Shown: piece after piece, positions 1 through 8,298 of the stretch
Layout of the letters: each line of letters starts with the position of its first letter
Numbering within the stretch: position 1 is the stretch's first letter
Assembly: GCA_038527215.1 (NCBI GenBank)
Contig: JBCBGC010000153.1
Coordinates: 1-19,220, forward strand
Origin: JAWPMV01 sp038527215
Lineage (GTDB): Bacteria > Bacteroidota > Bacteroidia > J057
Length of the DNA stretch: 19,220 nucleotides
Reading direction: 5' to 3'
Made by a program: the position numbers and the translations under genes
Notes under the pieces: model-generated
Seen by the model: only the letters and a program-made list of their open reading frames with translations
Databases searched by the model: none
What the model was told of the DNA's origin: nothing

Positions 1-2461
1 CCACTAGCACCAGGCGTAGGAAGTTTACGGTTAGCAGGTTGAAGATGCTACGCAGACTGGCGCCCAATACTTTCCTGATACTGATCTCCTTGCTTCGCTG
101 TTCGATCATAAAGGCCGATAGGGCAAACAGTCCCAGACAAGCCACGAAGATGGCGAGGATGGCAAAGAGGTTAAACACCGTGCCGGTCCGTTGCACTTCG
201 TCATACATGCGTGCATAGCTTTCATCCATGAAGGTGTAGCGGATGGGCTGATTGGGCTTAAATTCTTTCCAGACCTTACCGATGGCGGCCAGGGCGGCTT
301 CGGTTTTGCCAGTCTCAACCTTTACGCTGAGGATATCTCCATAGGCTGAACTCGCCATCGCCAGGGGACGGATTTGTTCTTTCATCAGTTCAAAATGAAA
401 GTTGTCCACTACGCCTACGATGGTCCAATCTCTCCAGTTGAAAATTTTGGCCCCGATGGGATTTTCCAATCCCAGTTTATCCACCAGCATTTTATTCACA
501 ATCACGGCATTGGAATCACTGACCCGGTTGAGGTCAAAGCTCCGCCCTTCCAGGAGGCGCAGGCCTAAGGCTTCGATATAATCATCATCTACCCACCAGG
601 TCTGACCGCCTACGCCTTCGTCGATTTTGTCCCGTCCGTCCAACCAGAAAGAGTTGCCGTTACGACGGGTGCCGGAGATGGGCAGGAAGGAACTTACGGC
701 GGCATGCTGGACTTCTGGTAATTTTAATACCTCTTCCTTGAAGACTGGAATTTTGTCGCGCAGGGTGTTGGTGCCCTGGACCATGATCACCCGGTCCTTT
801 TCGAAACCGATGTCTTTGTTCAGGATAAAATCCATCTGCTGATAGACGATTACGGCCGAGACGATGAGCACGATGGAAGTGGTAAACTGAAAGACCACAA
901 GGCCACTTCTGAGGGCGGAATTTTTGCTCCCCATGGCCAGTCTTCCTCGTAGCACACTGATTGGCTTGAAAGAAGAGAGGTAGAAGGATGGATAAAGCCC
1001 TGACAGCAAGCCAATCACCAAGGTAAGTCCCAGCAGGCTGGGGATGAACCACCAGGTCGACCAGGGCATGGCTAGTTCTTTACCGGCAATGCTATTGAAC
1101 AGAGGCAGGGCGGCGCTGGCCATCAAAAGTCCCAGGATGACCGAAATGCTACAGTAGAAGAGCGATTCCACCATGAACTGGGAAATGATGCTTTGCCGGT
1201 GGGAACCGATGACTTTCCTGAGGCCCACTTCCCGGGCGCGGTTGGCGGACTTGGCGGTGGAGAGGTTGATGAAATTGATGCAAGCCAGTAGCAGAATGAA
1301 GATGCCAATGGCTGAAAACAGCCAGACGATTTTTTCATCTCCTACCACCAGGAAGTCGGAGACGTCCTTAGATTTTAGATGGATATCGCCCACGGGTTGT
1401 ACCTGGGTGTACATGTATTTTTCCATGGTATCCACCCGAGCGTCCCCTTCTTCTCGAAAATAATTGAAGATGTAGTCCTCGCGGATTTCGGCCAGCTTTT
1501 CCTCAAAGGCCTTATGATCGGCACCCGCCTTGAGTTGCACGTAGGGGCTGTAATTCCAGCAGCACCAGTCTGATTGTTCCCCCCGCCAGAATTCTACTTC
1601 CTTGAGGGTGATGAAAAAATCAAAACCAGATAAGTGGGTTTGCTTGAGGTTTTCCATCACGCCCCCGATGACATAGGGCTTGTCTTCTTCATCGTTGAAA
1701 ATGACGGTCTTACCCACGGGATTTTCACCCGGGAAATATTTATTGGCTTTTCTTCGGGAAATCAGGATGGAGAAAGGCTTAGACAAAGCCTCTTCGCGGG
1801 TTCCATAGACCATGGGAATCTCCATCATCTGGATGAACTCGGGATCGGCATAGGCAAAGCGTTCTTCAAATTGATTGAGGGGTTGGTCTGCAGGGCGAAA
1901 GAGGTTGCTGCCGGCTTTATACCAGCCATCAAAGCTGATCAACCTTCCCGTTTCCTCTACTTCGGGAAAGCGTTCTTCTACCACCTGCGCCATAGGAGCA
2001 GGAAAGCAGGAAGCGCGCGTCCAGGGGTCCTGAGGATTATTGGTTTGATTCAGCAGCCGGTACAGCTGGGGCCCCTTTTCGTAATGTCGGTCGATGAGTA
2101 ATTCATCTCTGACAAAGAGCCCGATCAACAGGAATAGGGCAATCCCGATGGAGAAGCCGCCGATTTTGATGGCGGAAAATGCCTTCTGCTTTCGGAAGTT
2201 GCGAAAAGATATTTTGAAATAATGCTGAAACATAAACAATCGAATTGAGGGGAAGAGCGAAAGGCGCTTCTTGAAGGCAAAGGGCTGAAAAAACAGCAGC
2301 ACGTTCCAGGCAAAGAGAAAGTCTGCTCTGCGTTTGCTCATCTTTTCCCGTCTCCGGGCATAGAGCTCTTCCAGGTCGCCGAGGATGCCTTCCAGCAGAT
2401 CCTCACGGCAAAACCACCGCAGAAATTTGATAGCCCACCTGGGGGGTTGGATGTGTCTCAT
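1..2461 (-). CDS. FtsX/MacB-type ABC permease with N-terminal prefix domain (3' end outside window)
   Basis: Inner-membrane permease of the orphan, duplicated-FtsX type, without its own ATPase domain; substrate unknown. 820 codons are visible and the reading frame is open at the left edge, so perhaps 40-60 C-terminal residues are missing. Residues about 6-65 form a cytosolic prefix with RWFC (15-18) and GDLEELY (28-34). The permease core begins at Met77 (MFQHYFKISFRNF), with TM1 at about 95-117, a periplasmic MacB-like region, FtsX domain 1 (EVGLRKVIG from residue 411), a second periplasmic region, and FtsX domain 2 (EISIRKVLGAS from residue 792). The start at 2461 overlaps the upstream PadR stop in an ATGA arrangement, which implies translational coupling. 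The membrane part is of the 'IACxNFINLSTA' subtype, closest within this window to the permease at 12864-15470. Family assignment is strong; function is not known. Confidence 0.93.
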   Translation of the reverse strand, partial: MRHIQPPRWAIKFLRWFCREDLLEGILGDLEELYARRREKMSKRRADFLFAWNVLLFFQPFAFKKRLSLFPSIRLFMFQHYFKISFRNFRKQKAFSAIKIGGFSIGIALFLLIGLFVRDELLIDRHYEKGPQLYRLLNQTNNPQDPWTRASCFPAPMAQVVEERFPEVEETGRLISFDGWYKAGSNLFRPADQPLNQFEERFAYADPEFIQMMEIPMVYGTREEALSKPFSILISRRKANKYFPGENPVGKTVIFNDEEDKPYVIGGVMENLKQTHLSGFDFFITLKEVEFWRGEQSDWCCWNYSPYVQLKAGADHKAFEEKLAEIREDYIFNYFREEGDARVDTMEKYMYTQVQPVGDIHLKSKDVSDFLVVGDEKIVWLFSAIGIFILLLACINFINLSTAKSANRAREVGLRKVIGSHRQSIISQFMVESLFYCSISVILGLLMASAALPLFNSIAGKELAMPWSTWWFIPSLLGLTLVIGLLSGLYPSFYLSSFKPISVLRGRLAMGSKNSALRSGLVVFQFTTSIVLIVSAVIVYQQMDFILNKDIGFEKDRVIMVQGTNTLRDKIPVFKEEVLKLPEVQHAAVSSFLPISGTRRNGNSFWLDGRDKIDEGVGGQTWWVDDDYIEALGLRLLEGRSFDLNRVSDSNAVIVNKMLVDKLGLENPIGAKIFNWRDWTIVGVVDNFHFELMKEQIRPLAMASSAYGDILSVKVETGKTEAALAAIGKVWKEFKPNQPIRYTFMDESYARMYDEVQRTGTVFNLFAILAIFVACLGLFALSAFMIEQRSKEISIRKVLGASLRSIFNLLTVNFLRLVLV

Positions 2462-2796
2462 GATGCGCCTCCTTCCCAGACTATGTTGGGGATTTTACTC
2501 CACATATCGTTACGTAGACTCCGTGTTTGTTGCAAGGCTGTTGCTCCGGAAGGGGTAAGGGTGTAGAGTCGCTTTTTGCGACCCCCTCTGGCTGAAGTTG
2601 CTCCTCCCATGTGCGAGCGGAGGAAGCCCTTTTCTTCCAGACGTACCAGGGCCTTGTGGACCGAGCTGATGGTGCTCTTACGGCCGGTTTGAGCGGCCAA
2701 CTCGTCCGTGATCGCAAGTCCATACGCTTCGTCGTACAGGATGCCGACCGTGAGCAGGACCAGTTCTTCAAATTCTCCCAGATTGGTGCCTTTCAT
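2458..2796 (-). CDS. PadR-family transcriptional regulator (first copy)
   Basis: A 112-residue winged-helix repressor of the small PadR type. It starts MKGTNLGEFEELVLLTVGIL and contains the helix-turn-helix region with SSVHKALVRLEEKGFLRS, followed by a basic wing (GGRKKRLYTLTPSG). The frame stays open upstream to 2994, but the start at 2796 is preferred because it matches the N-terminus of the second PadR in the window (MPKHRLGEFEEVVLLTVAIL), and the upstream extension has no homology-like features. The stop codon overlaps the start of the downstream permease by 4 nt. PadR proteins of this type usually repress their own operon and respond to a small molecule or stress; the ligand here is unknown. 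A short inverted repeat TACT-N6-AGTA lies just upstream at 2806-2819. Confidence 0.92.
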   Translation of the reverse strand: MKGTNLGEFEELVLLTVGILYDEAYGLAITDELAAQTGRKSTISSVHKALVRLEEKGFLRSHMGGATSARGGRKKRLYTLTPSGATALQQTRSLRNDMWSKIPNIVWEGGAS

Positions 2797-3051
2797 ATTT
2801 GTTTCTACTTTGCCTAGTAACGACCACAAGGAAAGGAAAAAGTGGCAGCAAAAAAAATCCGAGCTTGATTCAAGGGCCTGATTTTGAACAGAAAAAGCAT
2901 GGTGAGTTTTGCGAAAAAGAAAGCGAAATCGGCTCCCAATCTTGCGCAAGGCCCTTTTGTCCAGGTAAGATCGCTTCGGGAAAAAAAGGTCCAAAATTCT
3001 GCTGAACCGAACGGAAATGTTAGCTTGCGAGCCTGATAATTGGAGACTACA
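2797..3051. promoter_or_regulatory. Divergent control region between PadR and SGNH genes
   Basis: These 255 nt separate the minus-strand PadR-permease operon from the plus-strand hydrolase and should hold both promoters. Visible elements are the inverted repeat TACT-TTGCCT-AGTA at 2806-2819, close to the PadR start, and the perfect palindrome CTTGCGCAAG at 2941-2950. I could not identify a convincing Bacteroidota promoter (TTG with TAnnTTTG) for either direction. Assignment as a control region rests mainly on position. Confidence 0.4.
3040..3045 (+). promoter_or_regulatory. Shine-Dalgarno-like site deciding a GTG start
   Basis: TTGGAG lies 6 nt upstream of the GTG at 3052. The TTG at 3040 is itself an in-frame possible start, but it overlaps the GGAG, so GTG at 3052 is the better choice. 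Shine-Dalgarno sites are often dispensable in Bacteroidota, so the argument is moderate. Confidence 0.45.
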
Positions 3052-4167
3052 GTGGCGAAGCGAAGACGGTTTAACAAGCGCTTATTTGCGCTCTACATGC
3101 TCATCTTTTTCCTGCCCGGCATTGAACTAGGGCTACGGATATTGGGCTTTCGTCCTTACGAAATCACCCCTTACACCATTCAATCTGAGCCCGCTTTTTG
3201 TCTGATTCCTCATCCCCAACTGGGCTTCGGATTACAGCCCGGAAGCTTTGACATTTCGGTGAATCAGGGGCCGGGATTTAAAGCCCGACATGGGGCAGAT
3301 TCCCTGCGCATCACGCCACCGGATACCTTGCCTGAAGCGCAACCGGAAATCTGGATGATGGGGTGCTCTTATACCTACGGCATGGGGGTAGGGGAGGCGC
3401 AGACTTTTACTGCCCTACTGCAACAGAAATTTCCTCATTACCGTTTCCGAAACTTTGGGGTGCCGGGATACGGGACGGTGCAATCTTATCTGCAATTGAA
3501 AAAATCCCTGGCCGAAGGAGAAAAACCCGCTTTGGTGGTATTGAACTATGCCGATTTCCATCCCAGCCGCAATGTGTTGAGCCCTCCTTATCGCAAGGCC
3601 TTGTTTATGGGCTTTCAGACTTCAAACGAGGCGGTGAGTCAGTATGCCTATCGCAGCCGCATTCCCTATGTAGATCCTTTGGCAGAAGGATTGGAAATTC
3701 GCGCTGAAAAATGGGAGCATCTCTACCAGAATTGGCCGGGTCGGCACTACTTTTCCCTGATCAACCTGGGGCAGGATGTCTCGGATTACTTCCGGGAAGG
3801 ACGCATGCGGCCACGGGAAAAAAGCCTGGATTTGATCCTGGAGATGCAGGCGCTCTGCCAGGAAGCGGAGATTCCCTTTGTGGTCAGTCTGCTGACGGAG
3901 CATGAAACAAATGAAACCCTGCTAACCCAATTGGGTCAGCAGGGCATATTCATGGTAGATATGGCTTTGGACTTGCGGGAACCGGGCTTAAACATGTTGC
4001 CATATGATGCCCATCCCAGTGCCCGGGCACATGCGCTATATGCAGCGGCACTTTCCGAAGCCTTTCACTCCGGACCACTTCAGCTGCGCGCCTTATTCGG
4101 TACGGATACTCTCCGCGGGATTGGCACGAGCCGCTTTGATGGTCTGGATACTGACGGTCAGGAATGA
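3052..4167 (+). CDS. Membrane-anchored SGNH/GDSL-like hydrolase
   Basis: A 371-residue protein with a basic N-terminus (AKRRRFNKR) and one hydrophobic segment (about 11-32), which looks like a signal anchor placing the rest outside the inner membrane. SGNH-family landmarks are present: GCSYTYG with candidate nucleophile Ser106, GVPGYGT (136-142) with the block II glycine, a possible block III Asn165 in LNYADF, and DAHPS with the D319/H321 dyad. These support an esterase or acyl-transfer-type hydrolase; the substrate is unknown. The catalytic domain should end near residue 340. The last 24 residues (348-371) are encoded antisense to the 3' end of the convergent permease, so this tail may be an accidental extension after loss of an earlier stop. 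The gene is flanked by permease operons, but no functional link is shown. Confidence 0.82.
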   Translation: MAKRRRFNKRLFALYMLIFFLPGIELGLRILGFRPYEITPYTIQSEPAFCLIPHPQLGFGLQPGSFDISVNQGPGFKARHGADSLRITPPDTLPEAQPEIWMMGCSYTYGMGVGEAQTFTALLQQKFPHYRFRNFGVPGYGTVQSYLQLKKSLAEGEKPALVVLNYADFHPSRNVLSPPYRKALFMGFQTSNEAVSQYAYRSRIPYVDPLAEGLEIRAEKWEHLYQNWPGRHYFSLINLGQDVSDYFREGRMRPREKSLDLILEMQALCQEAEIPFVVSLLTEHETNETLLTQLGQQGIFMVDMALDLREPGLNMLPYDAHPSARAHALYAAALSEAFHSGPLQLRALFGTDTLRGIGTSRFDGLDTDGQE

Positions 4168-6558
4168 GACGACCAGGGTCAGCAAACCTGCTGCCAGGAA
4201 GATAGTCCAGGAAATATCAATGCGGTTGGCAAAATTTTGTAACCATTGTTCCATGACCCACCAGGTGAGCGGACTGGCAATCACGATAGCGATGAGTACC
4301 AGGACGACCAAATCTCGCGTCAGCAGGAAAACGATGCCTTGGGCAGATGCGCCCAGTACCTTGCGAATTCCAATTTCCTTGGTGCGCTGGATGGTGGTAT
4401 AGCCTGAGAGCGCAAATAAACCCATGCAGCCCAGCAGGATGGCCAGGATGGCAAAGACCAGGGAGAGGTTACCGAAGCGCTGCTCGTTCTGATATTGCTG
4501 GTTGAAATAATCGTCCAGGAAGAAATACTCGAAAGGATTTCCAGGGAAAGCTTTGGCCCAGGCGGCTTCCGCATGGGCTACGGTTGGTTCGAGTTCCGTG
4601 GTCTGAATCCGCATGGAATAAAACTCCCCACTATAGGCGGTGCAATAAAAGATCATGGGGTCTACAGCTTTTTTCAAAGACACCTGATGATAGTCATTGA
4701 CCACGCCCACCACGATGGGATTCCAGCGAAATTGGATGATATTGATGGTCTGCCCAATGGCCGCTTCCGGGCTTTCAAAGCCCAAGAGGCGCGCGGCTGA
4801 TTCGGACAATATCACGGCCGTATCCTGGTCGGTGACGTGGGATTCGGAAAATCCGCGACCGGCCAATACGTCCATTTCGAATACCTCGAGGAAGTCATAA
4901 TCCATGCTGTTGACCCGGAGGATTTTGATGTCTGCATCGGAAGCACCGTAGCGCTTGACCGGTGCTTTATATTCGCGCTGCTTGCCGGGAATGGTCGCTG
5001 AAGTAGCCACGGCTTTGATTCCCGGATGCTGGCCCAGTTCCGCCCGAAAGACGTCGATGGCAGAATTAAAAGCCTGCCGATCCCTGGGAGAAATGCCAGG
5101 ACGCTCTACCACCATGACCTGGTCGATGTTCATACCGAGATCCCCATTGAGCATATAGCGTATTTGCTGGTAAATGGTCAGGGTTCCGATGATCAGCATA
5201 ACCGAGGCGATAAACTGCACTACGACCAGGCCTCGGCGGAGATTGATCCCACGGGTAGAGTTCTTGAGGGCCCCTTTGAGAATGGATACGGGACGGAAGG
5301 CCGAAAGAACCAAGGCCGGATAAAAGCCGGATAGAAAGGTCCCAACTAACCACAACAAAAAGAAAAGCCCCAGGAACCAGGCCTGAGTCAAATGACTCCA
5401 GCCCAGAGACAGCCCGGAAAGCTGGTTGAACCAGGGGAGGGTCAGCACGACTAGCAGACCCGAGATGATCAGGGCCACCAGGTTGATCACCCCCGCTTCG
5501 GTCATAAACTGTCGCCAGAGTTGGTGGCGTTCTGCGCCTACCACCTTACGGATGCCTACCTCCTTGGCGCGTTCCATGGCCCGGGCCGTGGAGAGGTTGA
5601 CATAGTTGATCCAGGCGATGATGAGGACTAAAAAGCCGATCAAACGCAGAAAGAACACAATACGAGCGTCCCCATTAGCGGTGACTTCTTCGGCCAGATC
5701 AGAATGTAAATGGATATCGGTCAGCGGTTGGAGCAACAACCGGTCTTCCCGGTTTTCCTCGGCCAGGTCTGGGCTGTATTTCTGCACAATTTCCGGGAAT
5801 TTTGCCTCAAGCGCCTTGGGGTCAGTCCCCTCCCTTACCTTGATGAAGGTATACATATCCTTGCGGTCCCAGCTCTGATTATAGCGTTCAGGGGCTCTTT
5901 CCCACCTGCCATACAGGGTTTTATAGGAAAAGAGGACATCGAATTTTAGGTGGGTATTTTCAGGGAGCGGGGCAAAAACGCCGGTAATGACGGCGAGCTC
6001 ATCATTAAAGTCATCGTCCTGCAGCCGCAAGGTTTTGCCCAGGGGATTTTCCTCCCCAAAATACTTGCTGGCATACTCCTCTGAAATCACGGCTTTTAAA
6101 GGTTCTGCTAAGGCGGTTACCGGATCGCCCGATACCAACTCATAGCCCATCATAGGCAGAAAAGCAGAGTCGGCATACATGAAATGCCGATGCTTATAGG
6201 CAATGGGCTGCTCAGGGCTTTCCTCATTGGTGATGATGACGTTGTTTTTGTAGCCCATGTTGTACAGCCGGGCGAAGCCTTCTACTTCGGGCAGTTCTTT
6301 GTACAAGGCCGGGCCAGCTCCAGGATAGTTTTCTGCACTGGCCATTTCTAATTCCCCGTTGAGATACATCTCCAGGGTAAGCCGGTAGGTGCGATCCCGC
6401 TCCGGGAGGAAATCCTCATAGCTGGACTCGAAATTGGTATACAGACTTAGCAGGAGAAAAACGGTCATGCCGATCGACAGACCCAGGACACTGATCAGAC
6501 TCGAACCCTTGCTTTTGAAGAGGTTCCGGAAGGCGATGTTGATGTGGTTCCTAAACAT
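4093..6558 (-). CDS. FtsX/MacB-type ABC permease without prefix
   Basis: A complete 821-residue orphan permease in the inner membrane. It has TM1 at about 20-41, a MacB-like periplasmic region at about 45-290, FtsX domain 1 (TM near 300-320, then EVGIRKVVGA at 333-342), TM5 near 441-463 starting a second periplasmic region, and FtsX domain 2 at about 700-813 with EIGIRKVLGA at 728-737. There is no Walker A or B motif, so an ATPase would be supplied from elsewhere. It begins directly with the core (MFRNHINIAFRNL), has no prefix, and has no adjacent PadR gene. The 'IAWxNYxNLSTxR' membrane motif and the C-terminal DYFFLDDYF/EYFFLDDYF match make it the closest relative in this window of the permease at 10134-12815. 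Its 3' end overlaps the SGNH gene by 75 nt. No terminator separates it from the upstream DUF1573 gene, so read-through from that cassette is possible. Confidence 0.93.
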   Translation of the reverse strand: MFRNHINIAFRNLFKSKGSSLISVLGLSIGMTVFLLLSLYTNFESSYEDFLPERDRTYRLTLEMYLNGELEMASAENYPGAGPALYKELPEVEGFARLYNMGYKNNVIITNEESPEQPIAYKHRHFMYADSAFLPMMGYELVSGDPVTALAEPLKAVISEEYASKYFGEENPLGKTLRLQDDDFNDELAVITGVFAPLPENTHLKFDVLFSYKTLYGRWERAPERYNQSWDRKDMYTFIKVREGTDPKALEAKFPEIVQKYSPDLAEENREDRLLLQPLTDIHLHSDLAEEVTANGDARIVFFLRLIGFLVLIIAWINYVNLSTARAMERAKEVGIRKVVGAERHQLWRQFMTEAGVINLVALIISGLLVVLTLPWFNQLSGLSLGWSHLTQAWFLGLFFLLWLVGTFLSGFYPALVLSAFRPVSILKGALKNSTRGINLRRGLVVVQFIASVMLIIGTLTIYQQIRYMLNGDLGMNIDQVMVVERPGISPRDRQAFNSAIDVFRAELGQHPGIKAVATSATIPGKQREYKAPVKRYGASDADIKILRVNSMDYDFLEVFEMDVLAGRGFSESHVTDQDTAVILSESAARLLGFESPEAAIGQTINIIQFRWNPIVVGVVNDYHQVSLKKAVDPMIFYCTAYSGEFYSMRIQTTELEPTVAHAEAAWAKAFPGNPFEYFFLDDYFNQQYQNEQRFGNLSLVFAILAILLGCMGLFALSGYTTIQRTKEIGIRKVLGASAQGIVFLLTRDLVVLVLIAIVIASPLTWWVMEQWLQNFANRIDISWTIFLAAGLLTLVVSFLTVSIQTIKAARANPAESIRTE

Positions 6559-6660
6559 AGTAACATAATAGATGCGCCGAGCAGCTATAAGGTTCTATTT
6601 CTTCTCCATTAATTAGGGGGGAGGATTGCTCAAAATTTAGTGGAATCGGGAGAGATGGAG

Positions 6661-6677
6661 GGTAAAAGCTGCGAAAA
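6661..6677 (+). repeat. 17-bp direct repeat, left copy
   Basis: GGTAAAAGCTGCGAAAA occurs here and again, perfectly and in the same orientation, at 9726-9742. The two copies bracket the AT-rich DUF1573/beta-propeller cassette. The left copy lies in the 150-nt gap between the permease and DUF1573 genes; I saw no clear promoter or terminator in that gap. Confidence 0.75.
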
Positions 6678-6708
6678 GGGGGGATTATAAGGTTTTTGTC
6701 TTTGGCAA

Positions 6709-7098
6709 TTAGCGCTGGATTTCTCCAAGGAATAGACAAACTTTTGGTGTGTTGTCCACATTAGCATGAATTTCAATCACTCGCCTAAAGAAGCCTAAAT
6801 ACTGTGGATTTTGGAATAAAATTTTGATAGCAATGGAATCCCCTGGAACAATTGAGGACTTCAAAGGAATATTGGGTATTAAGCAATCACAATCGGTTTC
6901 AATCTGGGAAATTCGGAGAGGATTCTTCCCCGTATTTTTAACCCAATAGGTACCAAAAATCGAGTCATTAGAAGTCTTGATTCCCACATCCAAAACCTCA
7001 GGGGAAACGCTAATTGAGGTGGTAGGCGACTGACAGCTAATGTTGAGGAGTGAGAGAAGGATAGGAATCCAAAGGAGAAGGGGCCCGCTTTTAGGCAT
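6709..7098 (-). CDS. DUF1573 domain lipoprotein
   Basis: A 129-residue exported protein. It has a hydrophobic signal (GPLLLWIPILLSLLNI) ending at Cys22, which looks like a lipoprotein site, although Asn occupies the usual Leu position at -3. The rest is an Ig-like DUF1573 domain with WVKNTGKNPLRISQIETDCDC (motif residues 52-72), in which the CxC pair (Cys70, Cys72) corresponds to the typical cysteine motif of the family, and PGDSIAIKILF. DUF1573 proteins are common in Bacteroidota envelopes but have no firmly assigned role. The gene lies 3 nt after the stop of the preceding propeller gene, so it is the third gene of a tight operon. Base composition is clearly lower in GC than in the neighbouring permeases. 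Confidence 0.85.
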   Translation of the reverse strand: MPKSGPLLLWIPILLSLLNISCQSPTTSISVSPEVLDVGIKTSNDSIFGTYWVKNTGKNPLRISQIETDCDCLIPNIPLKSSIVPGDSIAIKILFQNPQYLGFFRRVIEIHANVDNTPKVCLFLGEIQR

Positions 7099-7101
7099 GA
7101 C

Positions 7102-8298
7102 TTATTTTAGATAAAAAATAATGATTAAGGGATTTTGATTCTTGACTAGTTGTGAACTGACGGCAAGTAAGGCAGGGGAAAATTCAGCTAATTCTTTGAT
7201 AAAGTCGGGGTCTTTATCTTGAAAAAAATTGAACCACTTCGCATCAAGGACTGAAATTAGGTGGGTACCATGGACTCCCTTGACTTGTGTAAAAACACGT
7301 CCCAGAGCATATTGCTTCCATGTTTCAAAGGTATAAAGTTCTTCTCTCTCTTTACTCCAAACTGCTTGTTTAGATTTTTGCGCTTCCATATAAGAGAAAC
7401 AAAAAAGTTCTTCAGTTTCCCAAAAAGGGTTTTCGAGAAAACTACTTATCATTAGCTTCCCCCAAAAATCAGGAGAATTAGCTTCACTATTAAAAGGAGG
7501 TGGACTAGATGAAGGTGCAAAGTCAACTATATAAGCTGGAAAGTTTCTAGAAGGAGTAATTCGAAAAATGGTATCGCAAAATGAGTAATGGAAAAGATTA
7601 TCTTGAGGGCTTTCTTGAACAAATCCAGAGAATGCCGGAGAACCCATGCTACCTGTGTGGAATGGGTAATTTTTTTCTTGAATGAGGAGTTTCCGATCAG
7701 TTATGATGAGATTGAAGTTGCCAAAGGAATGGTGCGGATTAAAATTAACGTAAAATAGGAAATCACCTGTAGGAGCAACAGAAAAATGGCTTGCATAAAA
7801 TGGGATAAGGTGGTCCTTCACCAATTGACCATCAAGCTGGAATTGACTCAGTTTTTGTGAGGACATTGAATAGGTGAAAATTGATTCGGATTGCGAATCG
7901 AATACAATATTAGTTAAATCTAAGAACTCTCCCGGACCTCTTCCGGTTTCTCCAATATCAAACAAAAAACGTCCCTCCAAGTCAAATACACGTATCTTTC
8001 CTAGATGCGTATCCTGGATAAATAGTTTACTATTTCGAATGACAACTTGCTCAGCAGATCCAATTAGCGCTTCCTTTGAAGTTGATAATGGTATTATTTT
8101 TTGAATGCTAATTTTATCCTTGAGGTCAAGTCCTTGAACAGCATTTTTTATGCGGATGACTGAAGCAATGGGAGGAGCCGAGTTAATGGGCAGGTTGTCT
8201 GAACAACTTGAGCCTAAGAAACTCACAAAGGTCACGCAGCAAAGCGAGAAAATGTATACACTTCCAGTGCGAAATTCGGTAAGCACAGCTAAAAGCAT
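7102..8298 (-). CDS. 6-bladed beta-propeller protein (copy 2)
   Basis: A 398-residue exported protein. The N-terminus has a hydrophobic stretch (about 13-30) followed by Cys32 in FLGSSC, a weak lipoprotein site. The remainder looks like the Bacteroidota 6-bladed beta-propeller family: repeated short strand-turn units such as KIRVFDLEGRFLFDIG, the family hallmark GRGPGEF (119-125), and a later CDTIFRITP. The function of such propellers is unknown; surface ligand binding or scaffolding is plausible. It is a diverged paralogue of the gene immediately upstream, which shares the GRGPGEF block and the CDTI(F/L)RIT motif. Its ATG overlaps the upstream TAA by one base (TAATG), so the two are probably translated together. 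AT-rich codon use sets it apart from the permeases. Confidence 0.85.
   Translation of the reverse strand: MLLAVLTEFRTGSVYIFSLCCVTFVSFLGSSCSDNLPINSAPPIASVIRIKNAVQGLDLKDKISIQKIIPLSTSKEALIGSAEQVVIRNSKLFIQDTHLGKIRVFDLEGRFLFDIGETGRGPGEFLDLTNIVFDSQSESIFTYSMSSQKLSQFQLDGQLVKDHLIPFYASHFSVAPTGDFLFYVNFNPHHSFGNFNLIITDRKLLIQEKNYPFHTGSMGSPAFSGFVQESPQDNLFHYSFCDTIFRITPSRNFPAYIVDFAPSSSPPPFNSEANSPDFWGKLMISSFLENPFWETEELFCFSYMEAQKSKQAVWSKEREELYTFETWKQYALGRVFTQVKGVHGTHLISVLDAKWFNFFQDKDPDFIKELAEFSPALLAVSSQLVKNQNPLIIIFYLK

Noticed and set aside
1634..2101. Open reading frame of 155 codons on the plus strand
   Set aside because: Antisense to the prefixed permease at 1-2461, whose translation is unambiguous there.
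2797..2994. N-terminal extension of the first PadR protein by 66 residues
   Set aside because: The extension does not match the second PadR, which starts exactly at the MxxxxLGEFEE segment; the start at 2796 fits the family length.
6559..6708. Relic of a prefix domain or PadR upstream of the permease at 4093-6558
   Set aside because: The reverse complement of the gap shows no RWFC, GDLxExY or winged-helix-like sequence in any frame.
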